64,000 nt of DNA from the NCBI GenBank assembly GCA_965200885.1, contig OZ241737.1, positions 2,170,001-2,234,000 on the forward strand, given 5' to 3'. The notes below the pieces were generated by a model, which did no database searches, was not told the DNA's origin, and saw only the letters and a list, made by a program, of their open reading frames with translations. Positions within the stretch are counted from its first letter, which is position 1. The number at the start of each line of letters is the position of its first letter. The DNA comes from MPNP01 sp026710155. GTDB taxonomy: Bacteria > Pseudomonadota > Alphaproteobacteria > Rhodobacterales > Rhodobacteraceae. The position numbers and the translations under genes were made by a program. Below are positions 43,904 through 51,994 of this stretch, piece by piece.

Positions 43904-44407
43904 TCAGCAACCGCCCGCATTCGACCCGCAGCCACCGTGTTGCTGTCTGGATTGACGAATTGTCGTATTCTTTATGGTGGCGGTCAATGTGCCATTGAAG
44001 TTAAACTGCCTGAGTTCAAGAGGGAAACTATAGTTTTGACCCCAAAGATTGAGAAAATACTCGAGCTTGACGATACGAATGTCGAAGGTCTCATCACCTT
44101 CAATTTCATTGTCTTCGAAAGTATTCACCGAAAACTTCAGCGGTTGTCCCATTTGGCCATCAACAAAATGCTGGATCAAACGGTAATCCACTCCTTCGTC
44201 CGCGGTACCTCCGCCCGCTTGATACCAAAGACGGACAGGTACGGCGCTTCTGCTTCCTTTGCCACTGTATTTGGGCGTCACCGTGACCTGGAACTGCGCG
44301 GTCTCGCCCTCCGCCACGGTCACGTCCGCCTGTAACGGCATTGCCGCTGCCACCGTCAGCAGAACGGACGCCAGAACGCCAAGAATGGTGTGTGTTTTTG
44401 ACATCAT
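43904..44407 (-). CDS. secreted Calx-beta-like protein
   Basis: About 167 residues from the ATG at 44407 (GGAGG site 5 bases upstream; the frame opens with TTG at 44419). Signal peptide 'HTILGVLASVLLTVAAAMP', then one Calx-beta-type domain: 'VAEGETAQFQVTVTPKYSG', 'ADEGVDYRLIQHFVDGQMG', 'NTFEDNEIEGDETFDIRIVK'. Calx-beta repeats bind calcium in surface adhesins. The Cys/Gly-rich tail (QHGGCGSNAGGC) is odd. GC and flanks differ from neighbouring core genes, suggesting transfer. Confidence 0.65.
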   Translation of the reverse strand: MMSKTHTILGVLASVLLTVAAAMPLQADVTVAEGETAQFQVTVTPKYSGKGSRSAVPVRLWYQAGGGTADEGVDYRLIQHFVDGQMGQPLKFSVNTFEDNEIEGDETFDIRIVKLEYFLNLWGQNYSFPLELRQFNFNGTLTATIKNTTIRQSRQQHGGCGSNAGGC

Positions 44408-44763
44408 TTTCACCTCCAAAAAAAAACAAAAAAATACATGAACCCATACTTAACAGATTTGCCGGCCAATGCAAGAGGATTTTCTCATGGAATGGCAAAC
44501 ACCTGCACCCGGGCCCTTTGGAACAAAAATCGGTATGTGTCAATCCCAAATGGTTTGATCAAAATAGGATAAGGAAAATTTTTGGGATAATGTTTCTTGC
44601 TTGATGCTGAAATTTCATGTTAGGAAATATTCAAAAAAACGATTTTTCCAATACAGGTTTTTGGAGTACATGAATTATCCATTCAACATCAAATTCATTG
44701 ACATCGATTTGTTTCAAACTAATTTTTAGGATAAGTAAACACACTTCCCAATGAGGAGAAATC

Positions 44764-45573
44764 ATGGTTGAGTTACCAAACCAGTTGGCACCACTTGATC
44801 CGGTATGGACCCGTCTGCGTGACGAAGCATCGGGAATTACTTCCAGGGAGCCTCTTCTGGCAGGTTTGATCTATTCGGGCATCCTGCATCATGAATCGCT
44901 TGAAAAAGCCCTGGCTTTCCGTTTTTCCATCAAAATGGCCTCACTTGAAATGTCGGAACAACTCCTCAGGGAAACTGCCGATGAGGCCCTTAACAACGAT
45001 CCGGAAATTGGACGTTCAGCCCGAGCAGACATAATTGCCGTATTTGACAGGGATCCTGCCTGTCAGGCTTTTTATCAGCCATTGCTTTTTTTCAAGGGCT
45101 TCCAAGCATTGCAATGTTTTAGAATTGGCAGGTGGTTGTGGGAAAATGATCGCAAGGATCTGGCCTATTTCATTCAGATGAGAACCTCTGAGGTTTTTGG
45201 TGTCGATATCCATCCGGGTGCGGTTATCGGTCATGGCATACTGATTGATCATGCCCACTCTATAGTGATTGGCGAAACAGCCGTTGTTGGAAACAACGTT
45301 TCCATGCTTCATTCGGTAACTTTGGGTGGAACGGGCAAGGAAGAGGGTGATCGGCACCCCAAAGTGGGCAAAGGTGTATTGCTCGGAGCGGGGGCTAAAG
45401 TACTGGGAAATATCACCATAGGCAATTGTGCCCGGGTAGCAGCGGGTTCGGTGGTTCTGGAAGATGTACCCGAATGCAAGACAGTTGCCGGAATACCGGC
45501 CAGAATAGTTGGTGATGCAGGTTGTTCAGAACCATCCAAGACTATGGTTCAATACTTTCATCCCAGTGCTTGA
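44764..45573 (+). CDS. cysE: serine O-acetyltransferase
   Basis: A 269-residue enzyme making O-acetylserine for cysteine synthesis. N-terminal helical domain ends with 'FQALQCFRIGRWLWENDRKD', followed by the left-handed beta-helix of hexapeptide repeats: 'DIHPGAVIGHGILIDHAHSI', 'NVSMLHSVTLGGTG', 'GAGAKVLGNITIGN'. Catalytic His and Asp sit in 'DHAH' and the 'LGGTGKEEGDRHPKVGKG' loop. Ribosome site GAGGAG. Stands alone, convergent with pdhC. Confidence 0.95.
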   Translation: MVELPNQLAPLDPVWTRLRDEASGITSREPLLAGLIYSGILHHESLEKALAFRFSIKMASLEMSEQLLRETADEALNNDPEIGRSARADIIAVFDRDPACQAFYQPLLFFKGFQALQCFRIGRWLWENDRKDLAYFIQMRTSEVFGVDIHPGAVIGHGILIDHAHSIVIGETAVVGNNVSMLHSVTLGGTGKEEGDRHPKVGKGVLLGAGAKVLGNITIGNCARVAAGSVVLEDVPECKTVAGIPARIVGDAGCSEPSKTMVQYFHPSA

Positions 45574-45584
45574 TTCCAACTGAC

Positions 45585-46877
45585 TTAATCCAGATTCAGC
45601 AAAACAGAAACGGGGTTCTCCAACAGATCAACGATGGTGCCCAATAGTTGGGCGCCAAGTGCACCATCAATTATCCGGTGATCAACGGACAGGGTCAGGG
45701 ACATCAGGGTTTTGATTTCAATTTCATCGGAAGGTCCGACAACCGGTTTTTTTCTTCCTGTACCAACGGCCAATATGGAAGCATGTGGGGGATTGATTAT
45801 GGCATCAAAATTTTCAATGCCGAACATTCCAAGATTTGAGACAGTGATGGTACCACCGATATATTCAGTTGGTTGCAGTTTTCGCTGTCTTGCACGCTCG
45901 GCCAAATCCTTCATCTCAGTTGCAATTTCCGCAAGCGATTTTTTGTTTGCATCCTTGATGACCGGTGTGATTAAACCATCATCGATTGATACTGCCACCG
46001 CTACATCACAGGATTTCAACTGCAGGACATTGCCTGCAGCCCAAACGGTGTTGGCCTGTGGTATTAATTCCAGGGCCTTGGCTACGGCCAAGATAATGAA
46101 ATCATTGATTGAAACCTTCTTACCTTTCTTGGCAAGAAATGAATTCACCTCTGACCTGAGTTTCAGAAGTGAATCAAGTTCAACCTCTCTCCTGAGGTAA
46201 TAGTGTGGAATTGTTTGTTTTGACTGGGTAAGCCTGCTAGCGATGGTTCTCCGCATGCCCTCAAGCTCGATAACCTCGTACTCCCTGTCGTGGTACATTT
46301 TGGCAACCTGATCAAACGAAAAGGCCTCGGGTGTAATACCCTGGACCTGGGTTGGGGCAGAAGGTGAGGGTTTTACTTTCGGGTTAAGAAGGTAAGTCTC
46401 GATATCTCTCTTGACTATTCGCCCCTTGTGTCCCGATCCCTTGAGGCTCTCAAGGGCAATGTCATTTTCTTTTGCCAATCTCTTGGCTAGGGGGGAAATA
46501 AATATTCTGCTACTCGAGGATTTATTTACGTGAACTTGTTTGGCCTGCTTGATCGGTTCACGGGCTTCTGCAGGTTTTGCCGCAGGCTTTGAAACTTCCA
46601 CATTAGCAGGCAGAGAGGATTCTTCTAATTCAGAGTCTCCGATATCTATAACTGCAATCGGGGTATTTACCTTGATGCCTGCAGCACCTTCTGCAAAAAG
46701 CAATTGTGTGACATTGCCTTCATGAATGGATTCAAATTCCATCGTGGCCTTGTCAGTTTCAATTTCAGCAAGTAAATCACCCGATTCAACTGTATCACCT
46801 TCCTTGACAAACCACTTGCTCAAGATCCCTTCTTCCATTGTTGGGGATAGAGCCGGCATAAGGATATTGGTTGGCAT
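45585..46877 (-). CDS. pdhC: pyruvate dehydrogenase E2, dihydrolipoamide acetyltransferase
   Basis: A 430-residue E2. One lipoyl domain ('EIETDKATMEFES' carries the lipoylated Lys), a flexible linker with Pro/Ala, an E3/E1-binding domain ('ISPLAKRLAKENDIALESLK'), and the acetyltransferase core ending with 'DHRIIDGALGAQLL' (HxxxDG catalytic motif). Third gene of pdhABC, all within a few bases of each other. Acetyl-CoA from pyruvate. Confidence 0.96.
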   Translation of the reverse strand: MPTNILMPALSPTMEEGILSKWFVKEGDTVESGDLLAEIETDKATMEFESIHEGNVTQLLFAEGAAGIKVNTPIAVIDIGDSELEESSLPANVEVSKPAAKPAEAREPIKQAKQVHVNKSSSSRIFISPLAKRLAKENDIALESLKGSGHKGRIVKRDIETYLLNPKVKPSPSAPTQVQGITPEAFSFDQVAKMYHDREYEVIELEGMRRTIASRLTQSKQTIPHYYLRREVELDSLLKLRSEVNSFLAKKGKKVSINDFIILAVAKALELIPQANTVWAAGNVLQLKSCDVAVAVSIDDGLITPVIKDANKKSLAEIATEMKDLAERARQRKLQPTEYIGGTITVSNLGMFGIENFDAIINPPHASILAVGTGRKKPVVGPSDEIEIKTLMSLTLSVDHRIIDGALGAQLLGTIVDLLENPVSVLLNLD

Positions 46878-46879
46878 GT

Positions 46880-48244
46880 TTATTCCTCCAAATACAGTAC
46901 TGACTTGGCAGCTTGAACGATTTCGGTTATGGATACCAGTGCGAGTTTTTCCAAATTAGCAGCATAAGGCATTGGAACATCCTTGCCGGTACAACAAATT
47001 ATCGGAGCATCCAACCAGTCAAATGCCTCCTGCATAATCAGATAACTCAGGTGATTGCCAATTGAACAGACAGGAAATCCTTCCTCAATGGTTACGCATC
47101 TGTTGGTTTTTTTGACCGATTCGATCACCGTCTCCTTATCAAGAGGCCGCAAGGTCCTCAAATCGATGATCTCTGCATCAACTCCAATATTTTCCAATTC
47201 CCTGGCAGCTTCCAAAGTGTGAGACATACCAATACCAAAAGAAACAAGGGTTATGTCCTTACCTTCTTTCCAGATTTTTGCCTTTCCAATTGGAACGGTA
47301 TAATCGTCCAGCTCGGGTACATCAAAGGATCGGTTGTAAAGGATTTCATTTTCAAGGAAAACCACGGGATTGGGGTCTCGAATTGCCGACTTCAACAATC
47401 CCTTTGCGTCAGCGGCCGAGAAGGGTTGGATAACCTTTAATCCTGGTATGTGGGAATACCAAGCAGCATAATCCTGGCTATGCTGGGCAGCAACTCTTGC
47501 TGCTGCACCATTTGGCCCACGAAACACGATTGGGCAATTCATCTGTCCCCCCGACATGTAAAGGGTCTTTCCTGCCGAGTTGATGATTTGATCAATGGCC
47601 TGCATGGCAAAATTGAAAGTCATGAATTCCACTATCGGTCTGAGACCGGCAAAACCAGCACCAACGCCAAGGCCGGTAAAACCATGTTCGGTAATTGGTG
47701 TGTCAATTACCCTCTCGAAACCAAACTGGTCCAATAGTCCCTGGGAAACCTTATAGGCACCCTGATATTCGGCCACTTCCTCACCCATGAGGAAAACCAG
47801 TTCATCCCGTTCCATTTCCTCTGCCATCGCATCCCGCAATGCCTCGCGGACAGTTTGGGATTTGAACGATACATTTTCCAACGACAAATCCTCTTCCAGT
47901 TTTTCTGCTGGGGCTTCTGGAACTGCACTAACAGTCGTGCTTTCCTTGAGATCAATGGTAACATTTTCATCGGGGGAGGTCTCTTCTTCACCTGATGTAT
48001 CATCATCACCTGATATTATGGCAATGGGTGAGTTGACCGGTATCGGTTCCTCGTTTTCCGTCACAAGAAGTTTTTCCACGATACCATCCGAAATGGCTTC
48101 GAATTCCATAATGGCCTTATCCGTTTCGATTTCGGCAAGGATATCACCGCTTGCTACGTTATCACCTTCCTTGACAAACCATTTTGCAATTTTGCCCACT
48201 TCCATCGTGGGTGATAAAGCAGGCAACAAAATTTTTGATCCCAT
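46880..48244 (-). CDS. pdhB: pyruvate dehydrogenase E1 beta subunit with lipoyl domain
   Basis: A 454-residue E1-beta. Residues 1-80 are a lipoyl domain ('EIETDKAIMEFEA'), then an acidic linker, then the transketolase-like E1-beta ('DTPITEHGFTGLGVGAGFAG', 'ITLVSFGIGMSHTLEAAREL', 'VTIEEGFPVCSIGNHLS'). An added lipoyl domain on E1-beta is normal for alphaproteobacteria. Two bases before pdhC. Confidence 0.96.
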   Translation of the reverse strand: MGSKILLPALSPTMEVGKIAKWFVKEGDNVASGDILAEIETDKAIMEFEAISDGIVEKLLVTENEEPIPVNSPIAIISGDDDTSGEEETSPDENVTIDLKESTTVSAVPEAPAEKLEEDLSLENVSFKSQTVREALRDAMAEEMERDELVFLMGEEVAEYQGAYKVSQGLLDQFGFERVIDTPITEHGFTGLGVGAGFAGLRPIVEFMTFNFAMQAIDQIINSAGKTLYMSGGQMNCPIVFRGPNGAAARVAAQHSQDYAAWYSHIPGLKVIQPFSAADAKGLLKSAIRDPNPVVFLENEILYNRSFDVPELDDYTVPIGKAKIWKEGKDITLVSFGIGMSHTLEAARELENIGVDAEIIDLRTLRPLDKETVIESVKKTNRCVTIEEGFPVCSIGNHLSYLIMQEAFDWLDAPIICCTGKDVPMPYAANLEKLALVSITEIVQAAKSVLYLEE

Positions 48245-48284
48245 ATTTATTCCTCATTTGAATTGGAGGTCATTCAATCCCTGA

Positions 48285-49274
48285 TCAAAGGTAGACATCC
48301 GTGTAAAGTTCGCGCGCATCAGGTTCAGGGCTTTTTTGAGCAAAATCACTTGCTTCATTAATAATCTTCTTTATATCCCTATCGATATTCTTGAATTCAT
48401 CTTCGGAAGCAATTTTCCACTTCAACATTTTATTCCGAAATGAGTCAATTGGATCCTGCTGTTTCCTGACTTGCTGGACCTCTTCCCTTGTTCGGTACTT
48501 GGCAGGATCTGACATGGAATGCCCCCTGTAACGATATGTTTTCATTTCAAGGATATAGGGGCCTTGTCCCTTGCGACAAATATCCGCAGCTTTTTTCCCC
48601 GCTTTTGACACTGCCAAAACATCCATGCCATCAACCATCTCTCCCTTGATACCAAAAGCCAGGCCACGCGTGTAAAGATCTGGAGTGGAAGATCCTCTTT
48701 TGATGGAAGTTCCCATCGCATACTGATTGTTTTCAATAACAAAAATCACCGGAATCTTCCAGAGGCTGGCCATGTTGAACGTTTCATAAATCTGGCCTTG
48801 ATTGGCTGCGCCATCACCGAAATAGGTGAAAGTGACATTTTTGTTGCCGCGATACTTGTCGGCAAAGGCAATGCCAGCACCAATTGGAACCTGGGCACCC
48901 ACGATACCATGCCCCCCGAAAAAATTCTTTTCCTTGCTGAACATGTGCATGGAGCCACCCTTGCCTTTGGAAAAACCACCTTCCCGACCCGTAAGTTCAG
49001 CCATGACACCATTCGGGTCCATTCCACATGCGAGCATGTGACCATGATCCCGATATGCTGTAATACGTTTATCGCCATCTTCAGCTATGGCTTCCAAACC
49101 AACGACAACAGCTTCCTGACCTATATAGAGGTGACAAAAACCCCCAATGAGACCCATCCCATAAAGCTGTCCCGATTTTTCCTCAAACCTCCTGATCAAA
49201 AGCATCTCGCGATATAGTTTCAGGAGTTCGTCCCTGGATTCCTTGGGTTTGCTGTTCACACTCTTTTTCATCAT
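48285..49274 (-). CDS. pdhA: pyruvate dehydrogenase E1 alpha subunit
   Basis: About 329 residues, ATG at 49274 (TTG three bases earlier also open). ThDP motif 'YFGDGAANQGQIYETFNMA' with NN in 'IFVIENNQYAMGT', the phosphorylation-loop region 'YRYRGHSMSDPAKYRTREEV', and the substrate loop 'GKGGSMHMF'. First gene of pdhABC. Decarboxylates pyruvate in the complex. Confidence 0.96.
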   Translation of the reverse strand: MMKKSVNSKPKESRDELLKLYREMLLIRRFEEKSGQLYGMGLIGGFCHLYIGQEAVVVGLEAIAEDGDKRITAYRDHGHMLACGMDPNGVMAELTGREGGFSKGKGGSMHMFSKEKNFFGGHGIVGAQVPIGAGIAFADKYRGNKNVTFTYFGDGAANQGQIYETFNMASLWKIPVIFVIENNQYAMGTSIKRGSSTPDLYTRGLAFGIKGEMVDGMDVLAVSKAGKKAADICRKGQGPYILEMKTYRYRGHSMSDPAKYRTREEVQQVRKQQDPIDSFRNKMLKWKIASEDEFKNIDRDIKKIINEASDFAQKSPEPDARELYTDVYL

Positions 49275-49313
49275 CAACTACCCCCAGGTGTCTTTAAATA
49301 TGTTGTTTGTCAT

Positions 49314-49619
49314 TTAATGTATTATTACCTCGTCCAAATGAATATATCCCAATTTTTGTCGGGCCAATTCATCCAATAAATCCAAATCCAGATATTCAGG
49401 TGTTATTCTAAGCGTCTTGTTTTCCATTAAAGCAATTTGTTCTTCCTGGATCTTGATTTCACTTTGAAGCTGGGATAACTGGTCTTTCAACTGGATTTGA
49501 GCGATCAGGCCCCTACTTCCCAAAATACTGGAATTTACAAAAAACAGACAGATTAGAATCAAGATGAGGATTACAATCCTGCCACCAATGTATGGAACAA
49601 TTTTTTCAAGAAAATTCAT
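49314..49619 (-). CDS. ftsB: septum formation initiator / FtsB-like protein
   Basis: A 101-residue bitopic protein: membrane helix at about 13-34 (IVILILILICLFFVNSSILG), then a coiled coil ('LIAQIQLKDQLSQLQSEIKI'), ending in 'DLLDELARQKLGYIHLDEVI', the FtsB/DivIC pattern of LDELAR-x-LG. Takes part in divisome assembly. It lies between pgk and pdhA, 9 bp from pgk, so it is co-expressed with central metabolism genes. Confidence 0.8.
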   Translation of the reverse strand: MNFLEKIVPYIGGRIVILILILICLFFVNSSILGSRGLIAQIQLKDQLSQLQSEIKIQEEQIALMENKTLRITPEYLDLDLLDELARQKLGYIHLDEVIIH

Positions 49620-49628
49620 AAATACTTA

Positions 49629-50819
49629 TTAGCTTTGCAATGCCTTAATACCAGGTAATTCCTTGCCTTCCATATATTCGATGAAAGCACCTCCTGCTGT
49701 CGATACGAAACTCATGGAATCCAGCAAATCACCTTTTGCCAAAGCAGCAATTGTATCACCTCCACCGATCAAGGATACTGCCCGACCTTCCTTCGTTCTT
49801 TCAGCAAGGGTTGTACCCAGTTGAATTGTAGAATGGTCAAAGGGCGCAAATTCAAAAGCACCAAGCGGACCATTCCACACAACCTTTTTACTTTGATCGA
49901 GTATTTTTGCAAATCTAATTATTGATTTCGGGCCCAGATCGTAGATACCCATTCCGCCAATGCTGTCATCAATTTCTGCTATTTGACTGTTAGCGTGCCT
50001 TATATCCGGAGCAATTTGAAAATCACTGGGCAGATACACCTTGCATGCATTTTCATCTGCTTCCTGCAAGAAATCAAGCGCCGTATCCAAATAATCTTTC
50101 TCAACCAGTGAATTGCCAATATCATGACCTTGGGCAAGCAGGATGGTATTGGCCATTGCACCACCCACCAACAAATTGTCAACTTTTTGTGTTAAGTTTG
50201 CCAACAGTGTCAACTTGGTCGAAATTTTGGCTCCACCAATGATAGCCGTCAAGGGTCCAACATCACTTCCCAAAATGTCATCGATGTTGTTGATTTCAAC
50301 TTCCAGAAGTTTTCCGGCACATGCCGGCAACTTGCTGGCCAATCCCACAATGGAGGCATGACTTCTATGGGACGCGGAAAAGGCATCATTGCAATAAATA
50401 TCGCCCCATCGGGCCAGCAGGTTTACGAAATCCGGATCATTGGTTGATTCACCTGGATAATATCGAACATTCTCCAGCAAGGTTACTGATTTTGAATACA
50501 GTTCAACGGCTGAACAATCGTTGATATTTATTTCAGGTTGAAACTGAACAGGCTTGCCCAAAAGATTTTCGAGGGGCTTGACCAGATGGATGAGTGACAA
50601 TTCCTCCAGGCGCTTGCCCTTGGGTCTCCCCAGATGGGAAATAATGATGGGATGACCACCCTTGTCGATAATGGTTTGCAAGGAAGGAATTATTCTTTCC
50701 ACTCTGGTTATATCACCAACCAGACCATCCTGAATGGGTACATTGATATCAACCCTGATCAGGACCTTCTTGTCCTTGATATCCATTTCGACAAGTTTTC
50801 TCACAGATTGGAAAGACAA
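49629..50819 (-). CDS. pgk: phosphoglycerate kinase
   Basis: A 396-residue enzyme, TTG start (the conserved N-terminus 'KKVLIRVDINVPIQDG' begins at about residue 16, so this start is right). Other blocks: 'HPIIISHLGRPKGKRLEELS', 'NVRYYPGESTNDPDF', 'AIIGGAKISTKLTLLANL', 'VWNGPLGAFEF' and 'IGGGDTIAAL'. Makes ATP from 1,3-bisphosphoglycerate. Part of tkt-gap-pgk. Confidence 0.97.
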   Translation of the reverse strand: MSFQSVRKLVEMDIKDKKVLIRVDINVPIQDGLVGDITRVERIIPSLQTIIDKGGHPIIISHLGRPKGKRLEELSLIHLVKPLENLLGKPVQFQPEININDCSAVELYSKSVTLLENVRYYPGESTNDPDFVNLLARWGDIYCNDAFSASHRSHASIVGLASKLPACAGKLLEVEINNIDDILGSDVGPLTAIIGGAKISTKLTLLANLTQKVDNLLVGGAMANTILLAQGHDIGNSLVEKDYLDTALDFLQEADENACKVYLPSDFQIAPDIRHANSQIAEIDDSIGGMGIYDLGPKSIIRFAKILDQSKKVVWNGPLGAFEFAPFDHSTIQLGTTLAERTKEGRAVSLIGGGDTIAALAKGDLLDSMSFVSTAGGAFIEYMEGKELPGIKALQS

Positions 50820-50899
50820 TTTGATTTCCAGTACAAATCAGGTGTTGGGATACAAAAATTATTCAAAATAAGGGTACTTCTTCATGTTGATTGTTCTGT

Positions 50900-51901
50900 T
50901 CAGATGGTTTTTCCCAATTCCAGAGTGACATCAATCATCCTGTTTGAAAAACCCCACTCATTATCATACCAACTCAGAATTCGACAGAAGGTACCGTCCA
51001 TAACCCTGGTTTGATCCATGTGAAATATGGATGAACGGCTGTCGTGATTGAAATCAATTGAAACATTTGGCTGATTCGTGTAGCCCAAAATACCATTCAA
51101 TGAACTTTCAGCTGCTGCTCTGATACTTTCATTGATTTCTTCAGGTGAGGTAATCCTTGATGATTCAAACTTGAGATCCACTACTGAAACATTCGGGGTA
51201 GGGACCCTTATGGCCACACCATCCAATTTGCCCTTCAATTCGGGCAAGACAAGCCCGACAGCACGAGCTGCACCTGTTGTGGTTGGGATCATCGACATCG
51301 CCGCAGCCCTGGCCCTGTACGGGTCCTTGTGAATGGCATCAAGCGTTGGTTGGTCACCCGTATAGGAATGTATGGTTGTCATGAAACCACGATTTATCCC
51401 AACGGCATCATTAATCACCTTGACCACGGGTGAAAGACAGTTTGTGGTACATGAAGCGTTCGATATAACCTGATCACCATTTTCCAATATCTGATGATTT
51501 ACACCGAATACAATGGTTTTGTCAGCATCTGTGCAGGGAGCTGATACGATGACCTTGCTCGCTCCATTCTGCAAATGGCGTGCAGCTGCATCCCTGGAGG
51601 TGAATATTCCCGTACACTCAAGGGCTATGTCAACATCTTGCCAGGACAGATTTTCAGGATCCCAAACAGCCGATACCAAGGGTTTGTGCGAATTGACTGC
51701 CAGATGTTTACCCTCTACAGATACACCACCCTGAAAACGTCCGTGAATGGAATCGAATTCAAACAGATGGGCCAACTGATCAATGTTGCTCAGATCATTG
51801 ATGCCGACAACCTCTATTTCCTTTGTTCCCGATTCCACAATCGCCCGAAAGACATTTCTTCCTATTCTTCCAAAACCGTTAATTCCTACTTTTATGGTCA
51901 T
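50900..51901 (-). CDS. gap: glyceraldehyde-3-phosphate dehydrogenase
   Basis: A 333-residue GAPDH. NAD motif 'INGFGRIGRNVFRA', catalytic Cys in 'SNASCTTNCLSPVVKV', 'HSYTGDQPTLDAIH', 'RAAAMSMIPTTTGAARAVGL', and 'SWYDNEWGFSNRM'. Ribosome site GGAGATG before the ATG. It lies between tkt and pgk, with a stem-loop just after tkt. Confidence 0.97.
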   Translation of the reverse strand: MTIKVGINGFGRIGRNVFRAIVESGTKEIEVVGINDLSNIDQLAHLFEFDSIHGRFQGGVSVEGKHLAVNSHKPLVSAVWDPENLSWQDVDIALECTGIFTSRDAAARHLQNGASKVIVSAPCTDADKTIVFGVNHQILENGDQVISNASCTTNCLSPVVKVINDAVGINRGFMTTIHSYTGDQPTLDAIHKDPYRARAAAMSMIPTTTGAARAVGLVLPELKGKLDGVAIRVPTPNVSVVDLKFESSRITSPEEINESIRAAAESSLNGILGYTNQPNVSIDFNHDSRSSIFHMDQTRVMDGTFCRILSWYDNEWGFSNRMIDVTLELGKTI

Positions 51902-51945
51902 TCACATCTCCATTTTAAAATCCAATTCAATTACTTCATTCACTT

Positions 51946-51973
51946 GAAAAATTGACCGAAGGGAACAGGTCAA
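51946..51973 (-). terminator. weak intrinsic terminator after tkt
   Basis: On the minus strand TTGACC pairs with GGTCAA (6 bp, 10-base loop) followed by TTTTT. Lies about 20 bases past the tkt stop and before gap, so it may partly separate the two. CACTTG/CAAGTG can form a competing stem. Confidence 0.45.
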
Positions 51974-51994
51974 GTGAAGTTTCATCAAAACCAT

